Source: Halomonas cupida (lineage in GTDB: Bacteria; Pseudomonadota; Gammaproteobacteria; Pseudomonadales; Halomonadaceae). Taken from it: a stretch of DNA of 64,000 nt. The DNA lies in the NCBI RefSeq assembly GCF_900142755.1, contig NZ_FRCA01000003.1, positions 1 through 64,000 on the forward strand, read 5' to 3'. The notes beneath the pieces were generated by a model, which worked only from the letters and a program-made list of their open reading frames with translations, made no database searches and was not told where the DNA came from. Numbering within the stretch: position 1 is the first letter of the stretch; each line of letters begins with the position of its first letter. Made by a program: the position numbers and the translations under genes. Positions 53,049 to 62,130 of this stretch are shown one piece after another.

Positions 53049-53493
53049 TCGCAGGGCCTTGTCGCGAGCCACTCTGTTCACCCTGGTCCTGGTGGGGCTG
53101 GGCCTTCTCTCCGGCTGTGCAACGTCCAAGGACGAGCTGATGCCCACCAGCGGAATGAGCATGCAGGAGCTCTGGAAGGAGGGCTCCAGGCAGAGCGCGG
53201 GTGGCCGTGCCGGAAACCAGGCGGTGCTGGAGGCGCGAGGAGCGCTGCGTCGCCCGATCGGGGACGGTGAGGCAACCGCTGAACAGACGCGGTATACCCG
53301 TGACGCCGCCAATGAGATCTACAGTCAGTTCTCGCGTCTGCCGAATCCGGATCTGGTGATGTTCATCTATCCCCACCTGGCCGGTGGGGAGTCGGTGCCG
53401 GTGCCCGGATATTCCACGATCTTCCCGCTACACACCAAACCGCAGTACGCCATGCCCGGTGAAGGTGCGCGGCCTGTGGGGAGGACGCGTTGA
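53011..53493 (+). CDS. TIGR03751-family conjugative transfer lipoprotein
   Basis: The 160-residue lipoprotein has a long basic N terminus before the signal helix (LFTLVLVGLGLLSGC, lipid cysteine at about residue 36) and the family-typical YTRDAANEIYSQFSRLPNPD with VPVPGYSTIFPLHTKPQYA. It corresponds in place to TraV/VirB7. GGGAGGAAGG precedes the ATG, which lies 38 bases inside the upstream gene. Confidence 0.9.
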   Translation: MTHQGQPHTGSTDRRALSRATLFTLVLVGLGLLSGCATSKDELMPTSGMSMQELWKEGSRQSAGGRAGNQAVLEARGALRRPIGDGEATAEQTRYTRDAANEIYSQFSRLPNPDLVMFIYPHLAGGESVPVPGYSTIFPLHTKPQYAMPGEGARPVGRTR

Positions 53494-56426
53494 TGTCATT
53501 CAATGACCTGATGAACCGTTGGTTCGGCGGAGCCAGTCAACAGGCTGACCCCAGCGATGCCTCTGATGGGGGACGCGATCGGCCCATTCCGGTCCCGAGG
53601 GGGAAGTCGATCACTGAGCAGGACATCGATCGGCTCTACAAGCGTGCCCCGTCCTTTGCCAACTATCTGCCCTTCATCGAGTATCTGCCGGAATCGGGCT
53701 GCTTCCTGATGGATGACTGCCGTTCGGTCGGTGTGGTGGCGGAGGTTGTGCCGCTCGCCACCGAAGGGCGCTCTGAAGAATGGCTGAATGCCAAGCGGGA
53801 TCTGATCGAGGGGGCACTACAGGATGCCTTGCCTCAGCATGATACGTCTCCCTGGGTCGCTCAGATCTTCGCCCAGGATGAGGTCGATTACCGGGATATC
53901 ATGGAACAGCTCAAGGATTACATTGACTGCCCGGATCCCGAGTCCACGCCGCAATCCAGTGGGCTACTCGATACCACGTATACCCAGGAATGGCTCAGTC
54001 AGTTCGAGCGTCATCTCAAGTCGATCTCGCAGGAAGGCGGGGTGTTTCACGATGATCTGGTGACCCAGACCACCTGGAAGGGGCAGACACGTCGCACCCG
54101 TCTGGTGCTGTATCGTCGCCTCAGCAAGTCCTCCAACACGGGGCGTGGTCAACCGATGACACCAGAGGATGATGCCAACATGGTCTACGACCGTCTGGTG
54201 TCCGCCCTGGAGGGCGTCGGTCTCTCGGTACGTCGCTATGATGCTCGGGCCTTCCGGCGCTGGATGGTGGCCTGGTTCAATCCTCGTCCGGCCATGTCGC
54301 CGAAGGATCCCCAGCAGTTCTACGATCTGGTCGATTATCCCGGTGATGACCAGCTCCCCTACGACTATGACCTGGGGGGCGATGTCCTCTTCAACATTCC
54401 CGAATCTGATGCCGACAAGGGCCTCTGGTATTTCGATGGCCTGCCGCATCGATGCCTGGTGGTGGATGAGCTGCGCAAGGCACCGGACATTGGGCATATC
54501 ACCGGAGAAGTGAAGCGTCAGGGCAGCAAGTCCAAGGTCTCCAACGCGATCATGGATGTGTTGCCCGAGGGGACGGTCATGGTATTGACCGTCGTCGCGT
54601 CTCCCCAGGAGCCCCTCGAGGACCACGTCAATCGTCTCAGTGGCAAGGCGCATGGCGATAGCGTATTGGCAGTCAGCGTGCGCAACGATTGCAAGAAGGC
54701 CAAGGAGTACATGGCGAACCGCCATTTCCTGTATCAATCCTCACTGGTGTTCTACCTGCGTGGCGACGATGAAGAGGACCTGCGAGTCAAAACTCAGGTA
54801 CTGAGCACCAAGCTGTATCAGTCCAGCCTGAAGCCTGTTGAGCCGGAGGACGAGATTGCCGCGCTCAATACCTACCTGCGGTGGTTGCCGATGGCCTTCG
54901 AACCCGACAAGGATGCTCGCAACCACTGGTATACCGCCTACAACTACGTTCAGCACATTGCGAACCTGGGCCCCTTTTTCGGTCGAGCGCGGGGGACCGG
55001 GCGTCCTGGTTTGAGCGCCTTCAATCGTGGTGGAGAAACGCTGTCTTTCGACCCCTTTCATCTCGCCGATCGCGAGAAGAACGCGCATGGCTTTCTGAGC
55101 GGGCCGACCGGGGCGGGTAAATCGGCCACGATCACCGCGTTCTGTGCCCAGTTGATGGCGGTACGGCGGCCTCGTCTGTTCATCCTGGAGGTGGGGAACA
55201 GCTTCGGGCTGTTGGCGGACTACTTCGAGCGCAATGGCCTGAGCGTCAACAAGGTCAAGCTGTCACCCGGCTCAGGGGTCTCCCTGGCACCGTTCCTGGA
55301 AGCCCACCGACTGCTCGAGGACGAGCGAGCGCGCAAGCAGGCGGAAGAGGATGCCAAGGCGCGCGCCCTGGGCGAGATCGACGATGATGCCCTGCCGGCA
55401 CCCATCGAAGATGATGAGGACCTCGATGAAGACAAGCGGGATCTTCTCGGTGAAATGGAGATCACCGCGCGTTTGATGATCACCGGTGGTGAGGAGGAAG
55501 AGGAACGCCGCTTTCGTCGTGCCGATCGACGCATTGTGCGCGATGCCATCATGCGCGCCGCACGGGTGACGTTTGAAGAAGGACGCCCCTGCAAGACCGA
55601 AGATGTACGCGATGCCTTCTTCGAGATTTCTCGCGACCCCGGTTTCCATGAGGAGACCCAGCGCCGCATCGAAGAGATGGGCATGAACATCGGGTTGTTC
55701 TGTGATGGCTTCGACGGTGAGGTATTCAACTCGACCGGCGACCCCTGGCCCGAGTGCGACGTGACGCTGGTTGACCTGGCCACCTACGCCCGTGAGGGGT
55801 ACGGGGCGCAGTTGGCGCTGTCCGTCATCTCGATCACCAACATGATCACCAACCTGGCCGAGCGGACCCAGTATGACGGTCGTCACATCGTCCAGATCAT
55901 CGACGAGAGCCACGTTGTCACCGTCAATCCATTGCTGTCTCCCTTCTTCGTCAAGGTCGGCAAGATGGGGCGTAAGCTCATGTACTGGCTGTGGTTCGCG
56001 ACCCAGAACGTCGAGGATTTCCCGGACGCCGCCGAGAAGCTGCTCAATATGATCGAGTTCTGGATCTGCCTGGTGATGCCACCGGATGAGGTCCAGAAGA
56101 TCAAGCGATTCAAGTCTCTGACACCGGCTCAGGAGGAGCTTCTCCTCTCCGCCTCGAAGATATCCAGGAAATACACCGAGGGCGTCGTACTGGCCTCTAC
56201 GGTTGAGGCGCTTTTCCGAGTGGTCCAGCCCAGTCTCTACCTGGCGTTGTCCGGTACCGAGGGGGACGAGAAGAAGGCACGGCGTAACGTCATGCTGGAG
56301 CAACGTTGCTCCGAGCTGGATGCCGCCATTTACCTGGCGAAGGAGATGGACGCGAAGCGCGGCTTTATCGAGGAGGAAGCCTTCGGCGTCGCCACTGGTC
56401 AGGATCAGGTGGAGGTCCCGGCATGA
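53493..56426 (+). CDS. VirB4/TraC-like conjugative transfer ATPase (TIGR03744, PFL_4706 type)
   Basis: The motor ATPase that assembles the pilus and powers transfer. The 977-residue cytosolic protein has Walker A GPTGAGKSA (about 536-544), Walker B IVQIIDESHVV and the VirB4 end-motif LMYWLWFATQNVEDFPDAA. An unusually acidic insertion (about 610-680, rich in Glu and Asp) splits the ATPase domain. It starts in the stop codon of the lipoprotein gene (TGATG). Confidence 0.94.
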   Translation: MSFNDLMNRWFGGASQQADPSDASDGGRDRPIPVPRGKSITEQDIDRLYKRAPSFANYLPFIEYLPESGCFLMDDCRSVGVVAEVVPLATEGRSEEWLNAKRDLIEGALQDALPQHDTSPWVAQIFAQDEVDYRDIMEQLKDYIDCPDPESTPQSSGLLDTTYTQEWLSQFERHLKSISQEGGVFHDDLVTQTTWKGQTRRTRLVLYRRLSKSSNTGRGQPMTPEDDANMVYDRLVSALEGVGLSVRRYDARAFRRWMVAWFNPRPAMSPKDPQQFYDLVDYPGDDQLPYDYDLGGDVLFNIPESDADKGLWYFDGLPHRCLVVDELRKAPDIGHITGEVKRQGSKSKVSNAIMDVLPEGTVMVLTVVASPQEPLEDHVNRLSGKAHGDSVLAVSVRNDCKKAKEYMANRHFLYQSSLVFYLRGDDEEDLRVKTQVLSTKLYQSSLKPVEPEDEIAALNTYLRWLPMAFEPDKDARNHWYTAYNYVQHIANLGPFFGRARGTGRPGLSAFNRGGETLSFDPFHLADREKNAHGFLSGPTGAGKSATITAFCAQLMAVRRPRLFILEVGNSFGLLADYFERNGLSVNKVKLSPGSGVSLAPFLEAHRLLEDERARKQAEEDAKARALGEIDDDALPAPIEDDEDLDEDKRDLLGEMEITARLMITGGEEEEERRFRRADRRIVRDAIMRAARVTFEEGRPCKTEDVRDAFFEISRDPGFHEETQRRIEEMGMNIGLFCDGFDGEVFNSTGDPWPECDVTLVDLATYAREGYGAQLALSVISITNMITNLAERTQYDGRHIVQIIDESHVVTVNPLLSPFFVKVGKMGRKLMYWLWFATQNVEDFPDAAEKLLNMIEFWICLVMPPDEVQKIKRFKSLTPAQEELLLSASKISRKYTEGVVLASTVEALFRVVQPSLYLALSGTEGDEKKARRNVMLEQRCSELDAAIYLAKEMDAKRGFIEEEAFGVATGQDQVEVPA

Positions 56427-57016
56427 GTGGAACCGCTGTCCCGTCAGGAGCGATCGATTTCGGGATGATCGCGCTCTGGGGGCTTCTGGCGCTTGCCTTA
56501 CTCCATGTCCTGGTTTCACTGGTGTTCTGGCGGCTGAAGAAAGGAGCACTGCCCTATATCAGCCAGCCTTCGCTCAACTCACCGACCGAGCAGGCGTTCT
56601 ATGGCGCGGTATCTCGGGCAGTGGGATCCACCGTCCTGATCGCCTGCAAGGTGCGAATTGCCGATGTTCTGCGGGTCCGTTTTCGCAAATGCCACGCTCA
56701 CGACCAGCGCTGGTGGCGTTACTTCCGCCTGATCAGTTCAAAGCACGTCGATCTGGTGCTTTGTGAACCTCGAGGCGGACGAATTCTCATCGCGATCGAG
56801 CTCGACGATCGCACCCATGGTCGTGCCGACAGGAAGCGTCGCGACCGATTTGTGGATCGGGCCTTTGCTTCAGCGGGTATCCCGCTGGTGCGCTTTCCCG
56901 CCCGTGGACGATACGACGTTCATGAGATCCGCGCTCAACTTGCTCCCCATCTCCATCTCACGCCCCCGGAAGAAGGATCGGTGGTATGTCAGAAATCCAG
57001 GTCTTCGACACCGTGA
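56423..57016 (+). CDS. DUF2726 (nuclease-like fold) membrane protein
   Basis: The 197-residue product has an N-terminal membrane helix (about 13-36) followed by a DUF2726 domain: SPTEQAFYGAVSRAVGSTVL, HVDLVLCEPRGGRILIAIEL-DDRTH and AGIPLVRFPA. The D...ExD-like layout resembles restriction-endonuclease-like folds. Such proteins are scattered in mobile elements; the function is unknown, nuclease activity being possible. It overlaps the VirB4 gene by four bases, so it is part of the mating operon but not of its usual core. Confidence 0.8.
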   Translation: MSGTAVPSGAIDFGMIALWGLLALALLHVLVSLVFWRLKKGALPYISQPSLNSPTEQAFYGAVSRAVGSTVLIACKVRIADVLRVRFRKCHAHDQRWWRYFRLISSKHVDLVLCEPRGGRILIAIELDDRTHGRADRKRRDRFVDRAFASAGIPLVRFPARGRYDVHEIRAQLAPHLHLTPPEEGSVVCQKSRSSTP

Positions 57017-57639
57017 ACGCCGATGCGCGTGAACGAACACTTCATTTGCTGCCGGTCCTGCAGGCAGACCCCTTTGACAAGTTAACCGCTGAGGACATCA
57101 CCCTGAGCGTCACAACCAGCTGGATGAAGGAACCCGTCAGCCCTGAAGGTGGTTGGGTCATCCGTCAGCCCTATCCCAATGGATTGTATTACGTGGGGGG
57201 ATCCTCGGAATGTCAGCTCGGGGAGCTCATCACACTCCCGCCAGATCTCACGGCGGGAGAAGTCGTGTTCCATTGGTCCGTTGCAGTAGAGAACCTGCCT
57301 CCCGGCCGGTTTCAGATCGAACACCGCATCGAGCTGACCTTTGAAGCAGGAGAAGGACGAACCTACTCGATGGACGTGGCCAACTGGTGGGCTCAGAGCG
57401 AATTCGCCGGTGAAGGGCACTCGACTCCCGAAATTGGCCGCAATCGCTTTTCTCGTTTGAAGCATCAGGGGATTTCGCCAACACGGCGAGCGCACGTCCT
57501 TGAGTCGATACGCGAGGGGTGTCGCTTTCTCGACATCCAGGAGTCCCTGACGCTTCCTGCGATCACCCTCAATGATTGCTGGACCATTCACACCTATGGA
57601 GGTGAGTCCGCTCACTCCTGCCTGGAGGCGCTGCGATGA
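56986..57639 (+). CDS. Hypothetical ICE cargo protein
   Basis: A 217-residue protein without signal peptide or membrane helix. It has a beta-rich N-terminal half (GGWVIRQPYPNGLYYVGGSS, VFHWSVAVENLPPGRFQIEH) and a C-terminal segment with paired cysteines in ESIREGCRFLDIQ and TLNDCWTIHTYGG. No family is recognised. It overlaps DUF2726 by 31 bases and dsbC by four, so it is translated in the same operon. Confidence 0.72.
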   Translation: MSEIQVFDTVNADARERTLHLLPVLQADPFDKLTAEDITLSVTTSWMKEPVSPEGGWVIRQPYPNGLYYVGGSSECQLGELITLPPDLTAGEVVFHWSVAVENLPPGRFQIEHRIELTFEAGEGRTYSMDVANWWAQSEFAGEGHSTPEIGRNRFSRLKHQGISPTRRAHVLESIREGCRFLDIQESLTLPAITLNDCWTIHTYGGESAHSCLEALR

Positions 57640-58397
57640 AACGTCAACTGAACGGCCTGATCCCTACCGCTGCCGTCATGGCCATGATGGCCTCGACAAT
57701 GACCCTGGCAGCATCAGGAGGCGATGTGCCGGAGGCGCTGGATGATCTCACCATCAATGGCCAGGCCATCACCCCCGAGTCCGTTCATCGTGTCGACCTT
57801 GAGGGGCCGATATACGAGGTACGGCTGCGCAATGGCGACACCTTCTACAGCGACGCTCAGGGGCGTCACATGGTGGTGGGGAATCTATACGACAACGCTC
57901 CAGACGGGCTCATCAACGTCACCGAACAGCGCAACCGACAAGAGCGGTTGGACCAGTTGCAGGATGTTTCTGAGGAAAGTCTGGTGACATACCCCGCCCA
58001 GGGAGAGGACCTTGGCGAGATTACCGTATTCACGGATACGACCTGCCCTTATTGCCAGATGCTGCATCAGCAAATTGACCAACTGACCGCTGCCGGCATC
58101 ACGGTTCACTACGTGCCGTTCCCGCGTGCCGGCAGCCAGTCCCCAGCCGCACGTCAACTGGCGCAAGTGATGTGCTCTGAATCCCCTGAAAATGCCATGA
58201 CGTCAGCGTTCAAGGGGCAATCACTCAGTGCCTCACCGTCACAGAGTTGTCAGGACGTAGTTGAAGACGGATTTCAGCTGGGGCAGCGATTTGGAGTGAC
58301 GGGTACACCGACCATTGTGCTGCCGAATGGGGAGATGGGCGAAGGCTATGTCCCCGCCGGCCAGATTGTTCAAGCCATTGAGAGGACTGAACCATGA
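57636..58397 (+). CDS. DsbC-like thiol:disulfide isomerase of the ICE
   Basis: The 253-residue periplasmic protein (signal peptide to about residue 26) has the DsbC/DsbG layout: an N-terminal dimerisation domain (VEGPIYEVRLRNGDTFYSDA-like strand), linker, and a thioredoxin domain with active site CPYC (about residues 137-140) and cis-proline loop GTPTIVL. It probably helps fold the cysteine-rich mating proteins such as TraU. Related ICEs carry DsbC at the same place. Confidence 0.9.
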   Translation: MKRQLNGLIPTAAVMAMMASTMTLAASGGDVPEALDDLTINGQAITPESVHRVDLEGPIYEVRLRNGDTFYSDAQGRHMVVGNLYDNAPDGLINVTEQRNRQERLDQLQDVSEESLVTYPAQGEDLGEITVFTDTTCPYCQMLHQQIDQLTAAGITVHYVPFPRAGSQSPAARQLAQVMCSESPENAMTSAFKGQSLSASPSQSCQDVVEDGFQLGQRFGVTGTPTIVLPNGEMGEGYVPAGQIVQAIERTEP

Positions 58398-58816
58398 AAC
58401 TTGCCAGGATCGTCGCTCCCACTGGAGCAGGGAAAAGCTGTGCCATCAGCAGAGTTATCCAGCATAAGGATCCAGAAGTCGAAGTGATCGATATTCTGGA
58501 GGGAGAAAACCCGCAGACGCGCCAGATTCGTAGTCCGGTCGTGATCCTGGATAGCACCAGTAGCTCTCCCGAATCCACGCTGAATTGGTTGGATCACTTC
58601 AGACAGTCCGAAGGCACACATGTCCATGGAGTATTACTGATCGGTCAGACCGACAAGGACAACTACTGGACGGAGGTGCGAGATGACTTCAGCTACGACT
58701 ATGCCATTGACCTGGATGAGTATATTCAGACATCCCACATTGAACGGGTGAGCCGCCTCAGCCGGGCAGTCGAGCACAGCATCAGGACGTTATCCCCGTC
58801 AGCTCACCCTGGATAG
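58394..58816 (+). CDS. Small P-loop protein of unknown function
   Basis: The 140-residue product begins MKLARIVAPTGAGKS, a Walker A motif at residues 8-15, and has a Walker-B-like strand SPVVILDS (about 47-54). The C terminus carries HVHGVLLIGQTDKDNYWTEV and a charged helix. It is too short for a standard motor ATPase; it could be a small kinase or a trimmed AAA/ATP-binding module. It overlaps dsbC by four bases and closes the operon before the next bipartite element. Confidence 0.7.
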   Translation: MKLARIVAPTGAGKSCAISRVIQHKDPEVEVIDILEGENPQTRQIRSPVVILDSTSSSPESTLNWLDHFRQSEGTHVHGVLLIGQTDKDNYWTEVRDDFSYDYAIDLDEYIQTSHIERVSRLSRAVEHSIRTLSPSAHPG

Positions 58817-58824
58817 TGAAGAGA

Positions 58825-58855
58825 AGAATACATGGAGAACGCGCTTAACGTTTCC
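58825..58855 (+). promoter_or_regulatory. Bipartite ICE element, copy 6 (before TIGR03757 gene)
   Basis: AGAATAC at 58825 and TTAACGTTTCC at 58845; both parts match copy 5 exactly, 20 bases apart. The second part starts 74 bases before the ATG at 58919. Confidence 0.75.
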
Positions 58856-58918
58856 TGGCGCGCTCTCCATCCGATCCTGCCAGCCTTCCAATCTGGATCC
58901 ATTCGTGGGAGCCGCACT

Positions 58919-59374
58919 ATGCCAAACGCCCATCTGCGGCTGCGTGCCGCGTTATCTGCATTTCCTGTCGTTGCTTCGATTGTCTGGTGTAGCGGTGCAA
59001 CCGCCGGCGTCGAGGTATTTACCGTGGCTGGCGAGCCCATCATCAACGCGCCGGCGTCGGCTGCCGTGGTTGAACTGGATGCACCGGCCAGGCTCGATGC
59101 CCAGATCTCGCGAGACCTGCCGGCGGATCCTGATCGTGCGAAACAAATTCTGCATTCACGCATGAGCGGCCCAGAGTGGCAGGCCACCCTGAAGCGCTAT
59201 GGGGAGACCTATACCGGTGTCGCTCGCGCCTGGATGCTCGGTATCGAGAGAGTGCCAGCAGTCGTCCTCGATGGACGCTATGTCGTGTACGGCGAGCCAG
59301 ACGTCCGTGTCGCCCTCGAGGAGATCGACCAGGCAATCGGTGAAGTCACCCCACAGGATGGAGGTGACCAATGA
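58919..59374 (+). CDS. TIGR03757-family ICE protein (PFL_4709 type)
   Basis: The 151-residue exported protein (signal peptide to about residue 28) has the family-typical VEVFTVAGEPIINAP start and GIERVPAVVLDGRYVVYGEP, a thioredoxin-like end without a CxxC pair. It corresponds to TrbC-like proteins encoded before TraU. GGGAG precedes the ATG, which opens the TraU-TraG unit. Confidence 0.88.
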   Translation: MPNAHLRLRAALSAFPVVASIVWCSGATAGVEVFTVAGEPIINAPASAAVVELDAPARLDAQISRDLPADPDRAKQILHSRMSGPEWQATLKRYGETYTGVARAWMLGIERVPAVVLDGRYVVYGEPDVRVALEEIDQAIGEVTPQDGGDQ

Positions 59375-60327
59375 TGCGGACGCTCACCTCCCTGTCCATG
59401 GCCATGGCCGTTGCTCTGACAATCGGGATGGCCAGCATGACAACAGCTCCCAAGGCGCGCGCGCTCACCACCCCAGAGATCATCGAGTCTTCGTTGAGCA
59501 CTTCGTGCCTCGAGTACCAGGTTATTGGTTTCTGTGCCTGGCTCTATTGCACTCCCTGGGGTTGTAGCGTCAAGACCTCGACGCGTGTGAAGCATTACAT
59601 CCCCGAGCTGGTGGTGTCGTCCTACGAGAACACCGGTGACAACCCCTGGAGTGAGGTGGCGATGCTGTCACCACCAACAGGGGATGCTACGGGCGGTGGC
59701 CGTGCGACGGAGGAAGCCGGTAGCCGCCACTCCAACACCCGGTTCAAGAATACCGATGCCATTGGCCACCCAGGGGGAGCGGTCTTCTACCGGATGCTCA
59801 GCTCATTAGGGTACTCATGCGAAAGCGATGTGCTGCCCTATACCCCGTATTTCCTGTCGACACTGGATGCATTGGCCTGGCGGTCGTCGCTTCCCGAGAT
59901 GGCCTATCCCGAGGCGCTGACACCGGGCATGCGGGAGATGGGGACGGTGGGGGATCTCTGGAGCCCGATCTATCCGAGAAGCGGTTTCGTTTCCCAACCG
60001 CATGACTATAAAGCCGCTGCCACCACCGCTCAGCGTGCGGCGGATGTCGTGACACGCAACGGGCAGCCGCACGTCTACATGCCGCTGGCACCTACTGACA
60101 ATCCTGCCGCGGGTAAGTGGGCACCGGACCCTGTCATGGAAGGGGACCCAGACACGCACAAGTGGCAGCAACTGGAACCCAACATGAGCATGTCCTGCTC
60201 GATTTTCCCGGATGGCGGCGAAAGCCATCAACTCCAGGATCCCGGCAATTACGCCTGGGCGCTGTGGCGTCCCTATCGGTGTTGTGCAGTCCGGGGGCAA
60301 GAACTGCTGTATTTCACCGGAGAGTAA
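59371..60327 (+). CDS. TIGR03756-family ICE protein, TraU-like (PFL_4710 type)
   Basis: The 318-residue exported protein (signal peptide to ARA, about residue 31) is cysteine-rich, as TraU is: CLEYQVIGFCAWLYCTPWGC near the N terminus and SCSIFPDGG...YRCCAVRG near the C terminus. TraU is needed for mating-pair stabilisation in F-like systems. It overlaps TIGR03757 by four bases. Confidence 0.9.
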   Translation: MMRTLTSLSMAMAVALTIGMASMTTAPKARALTTPEIIESSLSTSCLEYQVIGFCAWLYCTPWGCSVKTSTRVKHYIPELVVSSYENTGDNPWSEVAMLSPPTGDATGGGRATEEAGSRHSNTRFKNTDAIGHPGGAVFYRMLSSLGYSCESDVLPYTPYFLSTLDALAWRSSLPEMAYPEALTPGMREMGTVGDLWSPIYPRSGFVSQPHDYKAAATTAQRAADVVTRNGQPHVYMPLAPTDNPAAGKWAPDPVMEGDPDTHKWQQLEPNMSMSCSIFPDGGESHQLQDPGNYAWALWRPYRCCAVRGQELLYFTGE

Positions 60328-60330
60328 TCC

Positions 60331-61758
60331 ATGAAACGACAGATCCTTCAGAGCCTGACGCTCTCGGTGGCGCTGGTCACCCCGCTACTGGCCCAGGCGC
60401 AATCCGCTGACCGGCTCTACTACGACATTGGGGGCGCGGCCCCCTTCGGCGCGTCTGCAGGGCTGGGACATGGTCCGAGGATGAATGGAATGGGAGTCAG
60501 CTGGAACGTTGACGCCACCTGCGGCAATTTCGATATCGGCGCGACAGTCAGCAATCAGCTCAACGGCCTGACCAATGGCTTCCAGAACATGATGGGGGAT
60601 GTCGTTCAGAACGCCACCGGCGCAGTGGCCAGTCTGCCGGCGATGATCATCCAGCGATCCAATCCCGCTCTCTATGACCTTCTGACCAACGGCGTCCTGC
60701 AGGGGAGAATGGACTTCGACAAGTCGAAGCTCTCCTGCCAGCGCATGTCCGAGGCCCTGGCCGATGCGACGGTCGGGGGGCAAATGCAGCAGAGCGCCAT
60801 GGCGGAAAACTGGCAGGACATCGCGAGCTCAAATCCTGATGCTGTGGCAGCTCAAGAGGAAGCTGAGGCTGAGGCCGGCAACGCTGGCCGTACCTGGGTG
60901 GGTGGACAGAAACGTGGAGGCAGCGGCCAGGAACCCTTGCGTGTTGTCGAGGACACGGCCAAAGCCGGTTACAACCTGCTTCATGGCCGCACTGATACGA
61001 CATCGAATGAGTCAGTCTCGGGTGGTGGTGGAGGCTGGGGGTCGGTCTCTACTTCCAACGGCGACTGGGTGGGTGGTGGCGGTATTGCCGGTGGTAGCGG
61101 TGGTGGTGCCGGAAGTGGCAGTGACTGCAAGGGTGGCATGTGCACCATTTGGGGATCTCCCGAGGATGCCGCCGAGTGGACCAAGAAAATCGTCGGTGAT
61201 ACCGAGTTGCGGTCCTGCGATGGATGCGAGAAATCCGAGAGCGTTGCCGGCACCGGGTTGATCCGGGAGCTCGAGGAAGAACAGCAGAGTATCCACGAGA
61301 ACCTGGTCGACATGCTGAATGGCGGCGAAATTACCCAGGACAAACTGAATGATGTTTCAGCCGGTAGTGGCCTTGCTGTGTCGCGAGGCGTGATCGAGGC
61401 GATGCGCTCCGATCCCCAGGGACCATTGCTGGCACAGCGTCTTGCCAGTGAGATGGCGTTGGCCAGAACCCTCACCAAGGCGATGTGGGCGCGAAGAGCC
61501 TTGATTGCTGGCACAAGTGATCCGGGCATCGAGAACAACCAGGAAGGGATGACAGCGCTGGATCGCAAGGTCGATGCCTTCAATCGGGACATCGAGCTGC
61601 TGCAGAGCGAGATGGAAATTCGCAAGTCACTGGCCAGCAGTGCCGCGATGTCAGCACTCCAACGTGCGGCCAACCGTGCCGGCGGTTCCATGCAGAACGA
61701 ATCCAACAGTCCGCGTAGCGAGCTGGATGGTCGCGGTGCGCCGGTTGAGGGGCAATAA
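60331..61758 (+). CDS. TIGR03755-family ICE protein (PFL_4711 type)
   Basis: The 475-residue exported protein (signal peptide to AQA, about residue 26) begins with the family pattern DRLYYDIGGAAPFGASAGLG and GVSWNVDATCGNFDIGATVS. It has a glycine/serine-rich stretch (about 225-270), cysteine motifs CKGGMC and CDGC, and a helical C terminus. It is TraN/TrbI-like in position; its biochemical role is unknown. Confidence 0.88.
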   Translation: MKRQILQSLTLSVALVTPLLAQAQSADRLYYDIGGAAPFGASAGLGHGPRMNGMGVSWNVDATCGNFDIGATVSNQLNGLTNGFQNMMGDVVQNATGAVASLPAMIIQRSNPALYDLLTNGVLQGRMDFDKSKLSCQRMSEALADATVGGQMQQSAMAENWQDIASSNPDAVAAQEEAEAEAGNAGRTWVGGQKRGGSGQEPLRVVEDTAKAGYNLLHGRTDTTSNESVSGGGGGWGSVSTSNGDWVGGGGIAGGSGGGAGSGSDCKGGMCTIWGSPEDAAEWTKKIVGDTELRSCDGCEKSESVAGTGLIRELEEEQQSIHENLVDMLNGGEITQDKLNDVSAGSGLAVSRGVIEAMRSDPQGPLLAQRLASEMALARTLTKAMWARRALIAGTSDPGIENNQEGMTALDRKVDAFNRDIELLQSEMEIRKSLASSAAMSALQRAANRAGGSMQNESNSPRSELDGRGAPVEGQ

Positions 61759-61766
61759 GGAGTCTC

Positions 61767-62129
61767 ATGATGATCCGATCGCTCAAACGTCACCCGCTGC
61801 TACTGGGGCTCCTTGGACTGATCATTGCGGCCTGGTTGGGAGGATTGGTCGTCTACACAGGAATGCGCCTCTACGGCAGCATTTCTGACTTTCAGATCGC
61901 TATGGGTGAAAACCGTCATTGGTTGATGGTCTGGCGGGTCATCTTCTACGGCGGACTGGCGTTGGTCTGGTGCCGACTCTGGCGTCCGAGGATCCTGCAA
62001 AGCGTCGAGCAGGACAAGGATGGTGGCCAGCAGGGCCGTGTCCTGCTGCACAAGCTCGAGCGCATGATCCTGATCGTTCTGGTCCTGATCGAGGGCTACA
62101 ACCTGTTCATTTGGTGGGGAGGAGCCTGA
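61767..62129 (+). CDS. Small membrane protein of the TraU-TraG unit
   Basis: The 120-residue product has three hydrophobic segments: LLLGLLGLIIAAWLGGLVVY; WRVIFYGGLALVWCRLW; and MILIVLVLIEGYNLFIWWGG. Homologues are found between TIGR03755 and TraG in related ICEs but have no assigned role. AAGGAG lies upstream. Confidence 0.8.
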   Translation: MMIRSLKRHPLLLGLLGLIIAAWLGGLVVYTGMRLYGSISDFQIAMGENRHWLMVWRVIFYGGLALVWCRLWRPRILQSVEQDKDGGQQGRVLLHKLERMILIVLVLIEGYNLFIWWGGA

Positions 62130-62130
62130 C

